NCBI RefSeq assembly: GCF_016741855.1
Contig: NZ_JAERRH010000021.1
Location: forward strand, 1 to 64,000
DNA: 64,000 bases
Source of the DNA: Streptomyces musisoli
GTDB lineage: Bacteria; Actinomycetota; Actinomycetes; Streptomycetales; Streptomycetaceae
Direction: 5' to 3'
Position numbers and translations under genes: made by a program. Shown piece after piece: positions 8,361 through 16,310 of this stretch (position 1 is the stretch's first letter; each line of letters starts with the position of its first letter). The notes under the pieces are model-generated. The model had not been told where the DNA came from. It searched no databases and was given only the letters and a program-made list of their open reading frames with translations.

Positions 8361-8390
8361 GACCCCGGCCGCCCACGCGGTCGGGGTTTT
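8361..8390 (+). terminator. Rho-independent terminator of the DLW-39 gene
   Basis: GACCCCGGCCGC-CCAC-GCGGTCGGGGTTTT, a GC-rich stem with one mismatch, followed by TTTTGTGTT. It begins 30 bp after the DLW-39 stop. Confidence 0.8.
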
Positions 8391-8547
8391 GTGTTGCCCC
8401 GGGGTCCCGGTGAGGCCCCGCGCGACGCCTCGGGTTGCGGGGGCCCGCCGGGTGCGGTAGCCGGGAAGCCGGACGGTGCCGGATGTTGCCGGGCGATTCG
8501 GACGGGCGTGCGCATTGCCCGGATGGCGCAAGGGCGGTCGGGGCAGG

Positions 8548-9951
8548 ATGGGGCCTGCGGTCCGGTACGGCTTTGCGACGACTGGGGGGTGGTGGCGCGT
8601 GCGGGGGCGAGCACGTACGGCACGGGCCGGGTGGTGGCGGGCCGGCACCACCCGGTGCGCCGTGATCCTGCTGCTGGGACTCTGCGCCACCGTCGCCCTG
8701 CCGGCCGGTGCTCAGGCCGCCGCCGGCCCGCGGCCGGGGGCGTACGCCTTCACGCCGGGCGCCCGGACCGTCGCGGGCGCGCAGACCACCGCGGACGCCG
8801 AGCCGCTGGACGCCCGCCACACCTACCGCAGCTCCCTCCCGCGAGGCGGCAGGCTCTACTACGCCCTCCGGCTCACCGCCAAGGACACGGCGTACGCCGC
8901 GGTGACCGCCGTACCGCCGGCGGACGCCACCGTCACCGCCACCGACGGCATCCGCGTCTCGCTCCGGGACGAGCACGACAACTCCTGCTCCTACTCCTCC
9001 GCCCGCTTCGGCGCCGGGCTCAGCCCGCGCCCGGTCACGGCCCTCGGGCAGCGCGAGGCGGGCAGGACGCTGTGCCAGGGCGGGGGCACGTACTACCTGC
9101 TCGTGGAACGGCTGGACGCCGAGGGCTCCGGCGCGGCGGCCTCGGCCGAGCCGTGGGACCTGGAGATCGCGCCCGCCACGGAACCGGGCCTGGCGCGGAG
9201 CGGCCCCACCAGCCCGCCGCAGGCCTGGGACTCCGCCACCCCGGAGCCCCCCGCCGGCCGGTCCCGCGACCGCTCCGGCGGCCCCGGTTTCGCCGGGGCG
9301 CGCCCGCTGGGCCAAGGGGTCTGGCGGACCGCCCTCGCGCCCGGCGAGACCCGCTTCTACAAGGTGCCGCTGGACTGGGGCCGGCAGCTGCACGCCTCCG
9401 CCGAGCTGGCCGGCGCCCCCGGCCACGGCTATGTCGGCGGCGCCCTGAACCTGTCCCTCTACAACCCCGTGCGCGGCTACGTCGACGACGCCTCCCTCGG
9501 ATACACCGGGGTCGCGAAGCCCGCCGCCCTCGCGCCGCTGCCGCCGGTGGAGTACGCCAACCGGTACGCCGTTCAGGCCGGGGTGACCTCCGTCCGCTTC
9601 GCCGGCGACTACTACCTCGTCGTGCACCTCAGCACGCAGCTGGCCGGCACGTACGGTCAGGGGCCGTTCGAGGTGACCCTGCGGGTCCGGGTGGACGGGC
9701 AGGCCCACGGGGGGCCCGCGTATGCCGGCAGCCCCGCGCCGAAGGACCTCTTCGAGGTCACCGAGCAGGACCGGGAGGCCGCGCTGACCGGGGACACCGG
9801 GGGCGGGGACGACGACCGGCTGATGCGGCTGGTGGCCATCGGCGGATTCGGCTCGGGAACCGCACTGCTGATCACCCTCGGCGGCTGGACGGTGACGGCC
9901 CGGCGGACGCGGAGGCGGGCACGGACGCGGACGCGGGCAGGGGGTCGGTGA
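8548..9951 (+). CDS. Exported protein with C-terminal membrane anchor, function unknown
   Basis: 467 residues from the ATG at 8548. A hydrophobic segment with Ala-x-Ala (CAVILLLGLCATVALPAGAQA) forms a signal peptide. The mature part is beta-rich, with two similar-looking halves (YRSSLPRGGRLYYALRL... and WRTALAPGETRFYKVPL...), as in prepilin- or VWA-associated extracellular beta-sandwich domains. A C-terminal helix (LMRLVAIGGFGSGTALLITLGGWTV) followed by an Arg-rich tail anchors it with the tail in the cytosol. A GTG at 8599 with GGGGGG upstream would give a more normal signal peptide and is an equally plausible start. No enzyme motif is visible. It is probably a surface protein. Confidence 0.7.
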   Translation: MGPAVRYGFATTGGWWRVRGRARTARAGWWRAGTTRCAVILLLGLCATVALPAGAQAAAGPRPGAYAFTPGARTVAGAQTTADAEPLDARHTYRSSLPRGGRLYYALRLTAKDTAYAAVTAVPPADATVTATDGIRVSLRDEHDNSCSYSSARFGAGLSPRPVTALGQREAGRTLCQGGGTYYLLVERLDAEGSGAAASAEPWDLEIAPATEPGLARSGPTSPPQAWDSATPEPPAGRSRDRSGGPGFAGARPLGQGVWRTALAPGETRFYKVPLDWGRQLHASAELAGAPGHGYVGGALNLSLYNPVRGYVDDASLGYTGVAKPAALAPLPPVEYANRYAVQAGVTSVRFAGDYYLVVHLSTQLAGTYGQGPFEVTLRVRVDGQAHGGPAYAGSPAPKDLFEVTEQDREAALTGDTGGGDDDRLMRLVAIGGFGSGTALLITLGGWTVTARRTRRRARTRTRAGGR

Positions 9952-10000
9952 CGGGAGCGGGGTGGGGGCCGGGGTCGGAGGGGCTCGGGGTCGGAGGGGC

Positions 10001-10152
10001 TCGGTCCCGGGCGCGGGCTCACTGACTGGAGTCGCGGCCGGGGTCGGGGGCGGACTCCGGGAGGAGGTTCGGTCCCGGGCGCGGGCTCACTGACGGGAGT
10101 CGGGGCCGGGGTCGGGGGCGGACTCCGGGAGGAGCTTCGGTCTCGGACCGGA
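10001..10152. repeat. 68-bp direct tandem repeat
   Basis: A unit beginning TCGGTCCCGGGCGCGGGC starts at 10001 and recurs at 10069 with a few mismatches. A partial third copy starts at 10137, so the period is 68 bp. It fills most of the 243-bp gap between the convergent exported-protein and kinase genes (9952-10194). Shorter GGTCGGAGGGGCTCG repeats precede it. Confidence 0.75.
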
Positions 10153-10194
10153 GAGGGCACCGGTGCGTGGTGAGAGACGGTCTCGGGCGCGGGC

Positions 10195-12066
10195 TCAGAG
10201 GCGGGTCAGCGCCCAGAAGCCCACGGCGTAGCAGGCGAGCGCCAGCAGCAGGATGGGGATCGCGGCCCTGGCCGGGGGGCCGGGCCGGGGCGCGCGGCGC
10301 GCTCGACGACCCCGTGAGCGCGGCGCCCGTGGTGCTCGTGACGGCGCTGATGTGGGTGATGTCGGCGAGGTGGCCGGGGCGGGCGGCCCGGAGAGGTACG
10401 GGGAGTGGTGTGCCGCCTGTGCGCCGTGCGTGGTGTACGCCGCGGTGGTGGTGTCGACGGGCGGTGCCGGCAGCGGGGCCTGCGGTGGGGACGGGGGCCG
10501 GTACGGCACCGGGCCTGACACCGGGACGTGGGGCGGGAGAGAAGCGGGCGCGGGGGTCGGATGAGCGGCCGGGCCGGAGGCCGGGGGCTGTTGGGGTGGC
10601 GGGATCCGGAAGCTCCCGGTGTCCGACATCGAGCCGGTGTGGGTGGGCTCGGTATGGGCGGGCTCGCCGGGACCCGTGCCGGTACCGGGACCTGTGCGCG
10701 CGCCGGGACCTGTGCTCGGGCCGGGACCTGTGCCGGTACCGGGACCTGTGCGCGCGCCGGGACCTGTGCTCGGGCCGGGACCTGTGCCTGCACCGGGACC
10801 TGTGGGCGCGCCCGTATCAGCAGCATCAGGGCCCGTACCGGCACCCGCGCCCGCACCCCTATCAGCGGCATCGATGCCCGCACCCGTACCGGCACCCGCG
10901 CCCGTGCCCGCACCCGACTTCGGTCCCCCACCTCCACCCGCGCCCATCACACCGGCACCGGCACCCGCACCCGTGCCCCCGTCCGCGCTCGCGCCCACGT
11001 CCGCACTGGCACTCGCACTGCCACTCGCGCCCGCGCCCCCGTCCGCACCGGCACCCGCACCGGCACTCGCGCCCGCCCCCGCTGCCACCCCCGGCTTCGG
11101 TGCAGCCGGTGCTTCCGGGGTTCTCCGCAAGGTCGTTGCCGATGTCGTGCCCGAGAGCAGCTCCAACACCACTCCGGACGCCTGCCGGATGGGGCCGTCG
11201 GGAGCGAAACCCGGGGGCAGCGGGCCCAGTTGGTCGAAGATCTCGACGAGTTCGTCGTCGGGACCCGGTTCCGGCAGGAGTTCCGCGGCGGTCGCGAGCG
11301 CCTTGCGCGCACCCGTGGCGGTGCGGAACCGGTTCGCGGGATCGGGCTGGAGCAGCGACGCGACGACCTGCCAGAGCGGTTCCGGAATGCCCTTGGGAGG
11401 GCCGGGCGTCCCGTGTTCCAGGAAGTGCTGCACGAGCGCCTTGGCGTCCGGCTTGGCGCCTTCGAGGAGGTACAGGGCGACCAGCCCGACGGCGAACAGG
11501 TCGGCCGCGAAGTCGGGTTCGGCGCCCAGCATCTGCTCGGGAGCGAGATAACCGGGCGTGCCCACCACGAGGTTGGTCTCCGTCAGCCGGGGTTCACCGA
11601 GCCGCATGGCGATGCCGAAGTCGGACAGCCGCAGCCGTGGCCGGCCGGTGCCGGTGGCCTCCAGGAGCACGTTGGCGGGCTTGATGTCCCGGTGCACGAC
11701 GCCTTCCGCGTGCACCGCGGCGAGCCCCGACAGCAACTGGTCGACCAGGGTGCACACGAAGGCCGGCGGGAGCGGCCCGTAGTCGCCGACCAGGTGGACC
11801 AGGGAGCCGCCGGCGACCAGGTCCATGGTGAACAGGACCTTGTCGTCGTCGGCGGCCCAGCTGGCCGGCGCGAGGACATGCGGATGGTCGATGCGCAGTC
11901 CCTGCTCACGGACGAAGCGGAGCAGGGAGTGGGCATCCCGCTGCTGAAGGACCTTGGCGGCCACGTAGCGCCGTCTGCGATGGTCCCAGGCACGCCATAC
12001 GGCGCCCACGCCACCGCGTCCGATCGGGTCGGCCAGCTCGTACCGGCCGGCGAAGACCTCACCCAT
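10195..12066 (-). CDS. Ser/Thr protein kinase with repetitive linker and C-terminal membrane helix
   Basis: 623 residues. The Hanks-type kinase domain occupies ~8-275, with Gly loop GRGGVG, ATP Lys38 (YVAAKVL), catalytic Asp127 (HRDIKPANVLL), DFG at 149-151 and APE-like APEQ. A long low-complexity region of Ala/Gly/Pro/Thr repeats (~320-545) follows, including two copies of an 18-residue unit of the type GPGPSTGPGARTGPGTGT. A Pro-rich stretch and a basic patch lead to a single C-terminal helix (IPILLLALACYAVGFWAL). The kinase therefore faces the cytosol on a tail anchor with no extracellular sensor domain. The gene lies downstream of, and on the same strand as, the XRE-type regulator at 12208, which makes that protein a candidate substrate. 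ATG start at 12066. Confidence 0.85.
   Translation of the reverse strand: MGEVFAGRYELADPIGRGGVGAVWRAWDHRRRRYVAAKVLQQRDAHSLLRFVREQGLRIDHPHVLAPASWAADDDKVLFTMDLVAGGSLVHLVGDYGPLPPAFVCTLVDQLLSGLAAVHAEGVVHRDIKPANVLLEATGTGRPRLRLSDFGIAMRLGEPRLTETNLVVGTPGYLAPEQMLGAEPDFAADLFAVGLVALYLLEGAKPDAKALVQHFLEHGTPGPPKGIPEPLWQVVASLLQPDPANRFRTATGARKALATAAELLPEPGPDDELVEIFDQLGPLPPGFAPDGPIRQASGVVLELLSGTTSATTLRRTPEAPAAPKPGVAAGAGASAGAGAGADGGAGASGSASASADVGASADGGTGAGAGAGVMGAGGGGGPKSGAGTGAGAGTGAGIDAADRGAGAGAGTGPDAADTGAPTGPGAGTGPGPSTGPGARTGPGTGTGPGPSTGPGARTGPGTGTGPGEPAHTEPTHTGSMSDTGSFRIPPPQQPPASGPAAHPTPAPASLPPHVPVSGPVPYRPPSPPQAPLPAPPVDTTTAAYTTHGAQAAHHSPYLSGPPAPATSPTSPTSAPSRAPRAPRSRGRRARRAPRPGPPARAAIPILLLALACYAVGFWALTRL
10650..10815. 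repeat. 54-bp (3 x 18) tandem repeat inside the kinase gene
   Basis: The word CCGGGACCTGTG recurs every 18 bp, and the higher-order unit beginning GGTACC repeats at 10681 and 10735 (period 54). It encodes the Gly-Pro-Thr-rich linker of the kinase on the minus strand. Further degenerate GCACCCGC/GCGCCCGC repeats run on to about 11090. Confidence 0.8.
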
Positions 12067-12173
12067 GGCAGCCGCCGCTCCTCCCCACTGGCCCTGCGAA
12101 GCCCCCGGACCTCCTGGCCCCCTCGGCCCCCTCGCTCCTCTCCCTACCCAAGAGACGAGCGATCCGACCCGGC

Positions 12174-12203
12174 CGGCCCGGCACCCTCGGGTGCGCCGGG
12201 CCG
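12174..12203 (-). terminator. Hairpin terminator after the XRE-type regulator
   Basis: Arms CGGCCCGGCACCC and GGGTGCGCCGGGCCG pair around a 2-3 nt loop, with one bulge. It begins five bases past the minus-strand stop at 12208 and so separates the regulator from the kinase transcript. Confidence 0.6.
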
Positions 12204-12207
12204 TGGG

Positions 12208-12756
12208 TCAGTTCTGGTGGGACTGGTAGTGCGCGACGGCGTCGGAGGTGCGGCCGGCGCCGTAGACACGGAGGAACTCCGCGAGTTCGGGGTGGCTCGG
12301 GGCGAGGGCGTTCGCGGCGTCGATGATGTCCCCCGCGGCGGCGACCGAGCGGAGCAGCGACTGGATCTCGCGTACCACCCGCTTGACCGTGGGCGCACCC
12401 GAACTGCTCGTGGTCTGGGTGGTGTTGCTGAGTACCGAGCCCCCTTGGGACCTCTTGATCTCGTCCATCCGCTCGGTGGCCTCGGCGGCGCTGACGCTGC
12501 CGTCCGCGACCTGGGACGCCAGCTCCTGAAGCAGCTGCACCCGCTGGACGACCGCCGGGTTGCCGATCTTCGCGCGCTGGCCGCTCATCAGCTGCGAGAG
12601 CATCGGAGCGGACAGACCGAGGACTGCCGCGAGCCGCGCCTGGTTCAGCCCGAGATCGTCGATGAGCTTACGGAAGAGCGCCCCCAACGGCTCCCCGTAC
12701 CAGTTCCGCTGCAGCTCCCGCGCTCTGGCGGTGGCTTCCTGCTGTGCGGCGTCCAT
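12208..12756 (-). CDS. XRE-type helix-turn-helix DNA-binding protein
   Basis: 182 residues. Residues ~20-70 contain a helix-turn-helix (LGALFRKLIDDLGLNQARLAAVLGLSAPMLSQLMSGQRAKIGNP) of the Cro/C1 kind. A helical segment and a Ser/Thr-rich stretch (SVLSNTTQTTSSSGAPT), a plausible kinase target, follow. The C-terminus is helical (REIQSLLRSVAAAGDIIDAANALAPSHPELAEFLRVYG). It is conserved with the adjacent kinase in Streptomyces and is assumed to be a transcriptional regulator with unknown targets. ATG start at 12756. It is divergent from tRNA-Ala, with about 180 bp between them. Confidence 0.85.
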   Translation of the reverse strand: MDAAQQEATARARELQRNWYGEPLGALFRKLIDDLGLNQARLAAVLGLSAPMLSQLMSGQRAKIGNPAVVQRVQLLQELASQVADGSVSAAEATERMDEIKRSQGGSVLSNTTQTTSSSGAPTVKRVVREIQSLLRSVAAAGDIIDAANALAPSHPELAEFLRVYGAGRTSDAVAHYQSHQN

Positions 12757-12939
12757 TGCGTCTCCCCATCGCTTCCCCTGAAAAACCGCGGTTCGCTGTA
12801 GCGAACCACGACGAGCATCTTACGGAGAGTGGTCATCCGCGGGGACCCCCAATCTTTTTGCGGGATACGGGGGGTGACCCGGTACTCTGGTCTGCGGCAC
12901 CCGCCGGAACCCACGCGCTCCGGCCGGGAGCTGCTTCCC

Positions 12940-13012
12940 GGGGCCTTAGCTCAGTTGGTAGAGCGCCGTCTTTGCATGGCGGATGTCAGGGGTTCGACTC
13001 CCCTAGGCTCCA
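12940..13012 (+). tRNA. tRNA-Ala (anticodon TGC)
   Basis: 73 nt with a full cloverleaf. The acceptor arms GGGGCCT/AGGCTCC include the G3:U70 wobble that identifies alanine tRNAs. The D arm is GCTC-AGTTGGTA-GAGC. The anticodon loop TTTGCAT has anticodon TGC at 12973-12975, and the T arm contains GGTTCGACTCC. The 3' CCA is not encoded. In related genomes a tRNA-Ala lies in this origin-proximal position. Confidence 0.97.
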
Positions 13013-13020
13013 CCCCGTGA

Positions 13021-13062
13021 GACCCCTCTGACCTGCGGAAACGTGGGCAGAGGGGTCTTTTT
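13021..13062 (+). terminator. Terminator of tRNA-Ala
   Basis: GACCCCTCTG (13021-13030) pairs with CAGAGGGGTC (13048-13057), followed by TTTTT. A canonical rho-independent terminator directly after the tRNA. Confidence 0.9.
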
Positions 13063-13312
13063 GCGTGTACGGTCGCCGGGGCTGCCGTGCCGCCGTGGGC
13101 GGACCAACGCCTGCTCCGGCCCGCCGTGTTGCCGCGCACCTGCGGACCGCCGCCGGAGGAGGCCCCGGCGCCGGCCGGGAAGCCCGGCCCACTCCGCCCG
13201 AGGGCGATCGAGGAGGGGTATTCGGGTCGGCGGAGATCGGGCCGACGGGGCCGACGGAGATCGGGCCGGCGATCGGACCGACGGCCTTCGGGCGGCCCTC
13301 TCGCCCCGCAGC

Positions 13313-13380
13313 GACGCGCCGGGGCATGCTCTCCAGGGACGCGCCGGGGCATGCTCCGCAGAGACGCGCCGGGCACGGTC
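13313..13380. repeat. 25-bp tandem repeat in a gene-less stretch
   Basis: GACGCGCCGGGGCATGCT starts at 13313 and 13338, with a shortened copy at 13363 (period 25). It sits within 13063-13459, a stretch without a credible gene that also contains 9-bp GATCGGGCCGAC-like words around 13227-13283. Confidence 0.65.
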
Positions 13381-13459
13381 TTCGCACCCGCAGGCCTTCA
13401 CACCCGGGCCGTAGCCCGGAACGGTGCCACGTGCGTTGCTGCCGTGAACACACAACCGA

Positions 13460-13501
13460 CGAGCCCCCGCCGACCCGGGAAACGGGGTCGGCGGGGGCTC
13501 G
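13460..13501 (-). terminator. Terminator of the DUF5324 gene
   Basis: A near-perfect 16-17 bp stem (13460-13476 with 13485-13501, CGAGCCCCCGCCGACC and its complement) around a short loop. It lies 23 bp beyond the minus-strand stop at 13525. Confidence 0.75.
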
Positions 13502-13524
13502 TCCGGGAAGCCGGGCGGGACGGA

Positions 13525-14226
13525 TCAGGGCTGATCGTCGCGGTCCGCCGCGTCCTCCTCCGCCTGCTTCGCCTGCACCTCGGGGTCCAGCCCCGAGGCG
13601 CCGGTGCCGTCCACCGAACTCAGCCGCGGTGAGTCGGGGACCTCCGTCGCGGCGGGCGGCTCGACCAGCCAGTCGGGGTTGGCCTGCTTGTCCCACCACT
13701 TCCAGGCCGCGAAGGCGCCACCCGCCAGGGCGGTCACCAGCGCGGTGAACTTCAGGGCGCGGCCGGCCCGGCACCGTCGCCGGTTCCGCCGGGCCATCTT
13801 CTGGATGTCCTTCGCCGAGACCTGGCCGCGCAGCGCGGCCAGCGCGGCGGCGCCGCGCGCGGCGGCCTCGTCGCGCACCGGGACCGCCGCGGCCACGGCG
13901 TGCTCGATCTTGGGACGTGAGTACTCGGCGGCCTGCCGGGCCGCCTTGCGGGTGCGGACGGCGGCCTCCTGCGCGGCGAGGTCCACCTTCGGCGGCACAT
14001 GTGCGAGAGCCTGCTCCAGACGCGGGGCGAGCCGGGCGTCGTACTGCACGCGAGCCTGTTCTGCGGCCTGCGACACCACGGGCGCCAGCCGTACGCGTGC
14101 CTCCTGCGCGTAGTACGCGGCACGCTCCTTGGCCGTGTCGGCGTAGGGCGCCACCACTTCCGCGGCGTGCAGCACGCTGTCCTTCGCCGAGCCGGTCGCG
14201 GCGCGCACGCTTTCGATGCGGGTCAC
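13525..14226 (-). CDS. DUF5324 family membrane-associated protein
   Basis: 233 residues. The N-terminal ~140 residues are Ala-rich amphipathic helix (SAKDSVLHAAEVVAPYADTAKERAAYYAQEARVRLAPVVSQAAEQARVQYDARLAPRLEQAL) resembling apolipoprotein- or LEA-like repeats. A basic patch (KMARRNRRRCRAGR), one transmembrane helix (ALKFTALVTALAGGAFAAWKWW) and an acidic C-terminal tail (QAEEDAADRDDQP) follow. From memory it belongs to DUF5324, a streptomycete family of unknown role. ATG start at 14226 with GGAGGAGGA close upstream. It is divergent from the cyclophilin gene. Confidence 0.8.
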   Translation of the reverse strand: MTRIESVRAATGSAKDSVLHAAEVVAPYADTAKERAAYYAQEARVRLAPVVSQAAEQARVQYDARLAPRLEQALAHVPPKVDLAAQEAAVRTRKAARQAAEYSRPKIEHAVAAAVPVRDEAAARGAAALAALRGQVSAKDIQKMARRNRRRCRAGRALKFTALVTALAGGAFAAWKWWDKQANPDWLVEPPAATEVPDSPRLSSVDGTGASGLDPEVQAKQAEEDAADRDDQP

Positions 14227-14499
14227 GGGTTCCTCCTCCTCGGTGGCGTACGGTATTTCGACTTTCCACCCTTTTACGGATCATGCCTGCCAGGCGCCGG
14301 TGCGGCATGCGCGGGCGGGCATATGGGTGCCGATCGCTCCCTCCGGCGTGATTCCGGGCAACAAGGGCCTGTCGTCGACACTGCCACGAATCGCCGGTGC
14401 GCGCCGCCCGCCCGGCAGAAGTCGTGGCCGCCTGGCGACGCGCGGCCCTGGGCGTGGAAGGATCGAGGTGTCGCGGCGGACGACGACGGAAGGCGGACT

Positions 14500-15030
14500 G
14501 TGGCCGAGCAGCTGTATGCGACCCTGAAGACGACCCTCGGCGACATCGAGGTCCGGCTCTTCCCGCTGCACGCTCCCGTCACGGTCAGAAACTTCGTCGA
14601 GCTGGCCCGCGGCGAACGCGAGTGGACGCATCCCGGCACCGGCGTGAAGAGCAGGGACCGGCTGTACGACGGCACGGTCTTCCACTCCGTCATGGGCGGC
14701 TTCATGATCCAGGGGGGCGACCCCCTGGGCAACGGCCTCGGCGGCCCCGGCTACGGGTTCCAGGACGAGTGCCACCCGGACCTGGCCTTCGATGCGCCCT
14801 ATCTGATGGCGATGGCCAACGCGGGCCCGGGGACCAACGGCTCGCAGTTCTTCATCACCGTCACCCCGAGCACCTGGCTGAACGGCAAGTGCACCATCTT
14901 CGGCGAGGTCACCGGCCCGGCCGGCCGGAAGGTCGTCGACGCCATCGCGCGCGTGCCGACCGGACGCAACGACCGCCCCCTCACCGACGTTGTCATCGAG
15001 ACGGTGGTCGTCGAGACGCGCGAGGACTGA
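14500..15030 (+). CDS. Cyclophilin-type peptidyl-prolyl cis-trans isomerase
   Basis: 176 residues, full length for a bacterial cytosolic cyclophilin. Conserved blocks are FHSVMGGFMIQGGDP (the catalytic Arg position reads Ser/Val here), YGFQDE, MANAGPGTNGSQFFIT and W-LNGKCTIFGEV. There is no signal peptide, so it acts in the cytosol in protein folding. GTG start at 14500 is chosen for the GGAAGG ribosome site at suitable spacing and the match of VAEQLYATLKTTLGDI to family N-termini. Usual cyclophilins carry FHR in the first block; here FHS replaces it, as in some actinobacterial members, so activity may be weak. Confidence 0.9.
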   Translation: MAEQLYATLKTTLGDIEVRLFPLHAPVTVRNFVELARGEREWTHPGTGVKSRDRLYDGTVFHSVMGGFMIQGGDPLGNGLGGPGYGFQDECHPDLAFDAPYLMAMANAGPGTNGSQFFITVTPSTWLNGKCTIFGEVTGPAGRKVVDAIARVPTGRNDRPLTDVVIETVVVETRED

Positions 15031-15150
15031 ACCCGCCCGTCACGCCCCTCACCGGAAATTCCCGGAGGGAACCGAACACCCCGCCCGACCGTGAGGGGGA
15101 GCGGGGCAGGATAGTGCTGTCAGGCAGGACACGACGAGCAAGGGGATCTG

Positions 15151-16038
15151 ATGGAGCAGGCCGCAGGGAGCGCGCAGGACGCCCACAGCGTGCCCGTGTG
15201 CTACCGGCACCCGGACCGCGAGACCGGCGTGCGCTGCACCCGCTGTGAACGGCCCATCTGCCCCGAGTGCATGGTCAGCGCCTCGGTCGGCTTCCAGTGC
15301 CCGGACTGCGTCCGCGGCGGTTCCGGCACGGGGCACGCCCCGCAGGCGTCCCGGCCGCGCACGATCGCCGGCGGCACCGTCACCTCCGACCCCCGGCTGC
15401 TCACCAAGATCCTGATCGGGATCAACCTCGCGGTGTTCATCGCGATCCAGGCCGACCGCTCCCTCCTGGACGACGTGGTGCTCTACGGCGCCTGGCCGCC
15501 GAAGCCGTTCGCGCCGACCTCCGGTGTCGCCGGCGGCGAGTGGTACCGCTTCGTGACGTCGATGTTCTCGCACGAGGAGTACTGGCACATCGGCTTCAAC
15601 ATGCTGAGCCTGTGGTGGGTCGGCGGCCCGCTGGAAGCCGCCCTCGGCCGGGCCCGCTACCTGGCGGTCTACTTCGTCTCCGGACTGGCGGGCGGTGCGC
15701 TGACCTATCTGCTCGCCTCCCCGTCGACCGCCTCGCTGGGCGCCTCGGGCGCGATCTTCGGTCTCTTCGGCGCCACCGCCGTCCTGATGCGCCGGCTCAA
15801 CTACGACATGCGGCCGGTCATCGCCCTGCTGGTGATCAACTTGATCTTCACCTTCAACCCGGCCATGCACATCTCGTGGCCGGCGCACATCGGCGGGCTC
15901 GTCGCCGGTGTCGTCACCGGCTACGCGATGGTGCACGCTCCGCGCGAGCGGCGGTCGCTGGTGCAGTACGGGACCTGTGCCGTCGTCCTGGCCCTGGCCG
16001 TGGCCCTCGTGCTGGTCAGAACGGCTCAGCTCACCTGA
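15151..16038 (+). CDS. Rhomboid family intramembrane serine protease with N-terminal zinc ribbon
   Basis: 295 residues. Residues 17-53 form a B-box/zinc-ribbon-like module (CYRH...CTRCERPICPECM...CPDC). Six or so transmembrane helices follow. The catalytic Ser199 lies in GASGAIFG, His246 in SWPAHIGG, and the loop His146/Asn150 in HIGFNM, so all rhomboid active-site residues are present. It should cleave membrane helices near their outer ends; substrates are unknown. ATG start at 15151 with AAGGGGATCTG upstream. The gene precedes crgA and the DnaA-box cluster, an arrangement kept in streptomycetes. Confidence 0.93.
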   Translation: MEQAAGSAQDAHSVPVCYRHPDRETGVRCTRCERPICPECMVSASVGFQCPDCVRGGSGTGHAPQASRPRTIAGGTVTSDPRLLTKILIGINLAVFIAIQADRSLLDDVVLYGAWPPKPFAPTSGVAGGEWYRFVTSMFSHEEYWHIGFNMLSLWWVGGPLEAALGRARYLAVYFVSGLAGGALTYLLASPSTASLGASGAIFGLFGATAVLMRRLNYDMRPVIALLVINLIFTFNPAMHISWPAHIGGLVAGVVTGYAMVHAPRERRSLVQYGTCAVVLALAVALVLVRTAQLT

Positions 16039-16069
16039 CGGAGCCGGGGAACACCCGGGTTCCGAACCG

Positions 16070-16283
16070 TTGTCCACAGCGTGTGGCGGATCTTGTGCAC
16101 ACCGTGGGAGCACAGCTGTGCCCCCTGTCGCTCGGATGTGTTTCCGCAGGTCGGACAGGGGGCGAACGGATGTCTGAGGGACGACGGACCAGTCACACCG
16201 GCGTCAACACCCGACGGGTTATCCACAGATCGTCGTTCTTTTTCCCCACTGTGGAAAACGGCTGTGGATAACTCAGTGGATAG
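16070..16283. promoter_or_regulatory. Cluster of DnaA boxes between the rhomboid and crgA genes
   Basis: In a ~210-bp gap there are TTGTCCACA (16070-16078), TTGTGCACA (16093-16101), TTATCCACA (16219-16227), the reverse of TTTTCCACA (16250-16258), the reverse of TTATCCACA (16263-16271) and a weaker reverse CTATCCACT (16275-16283). Streptomyces DnaA prefers TTGTCCACA and tolerates changes in the first three positions. The density is far above chance for 70% GC DNA. The stretch has no AT-rich unwinding element and no dnaA/dnaN neighbours, so it is more likely a DnaA-binding regulatory cluster than oriC. Confidence 0.8.
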
Positions 16284-16310
16284 CCCTGGGCAGAGCTGTT
16301 TCCGCCCCGG

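Noticed and set aside
10620..11684. Plus-strand open frames rich in CRYRDLC/RHPHPC repeats
   Set aside because: They are antisense readings of the kinase linker repeats.
13013..13460. Integrated element or att site behind tRNA-Ala
   Set aside because: No integrase, no excision gene and no duplicated tRNA 3' end are present.
16039..16310. The chromosomal origin oriC
   Set aside because: DnaA boxes are present but fewer than in a streptomycete oriC, with no AT-rich unwinding region and no flanking dnaA/dnaN.
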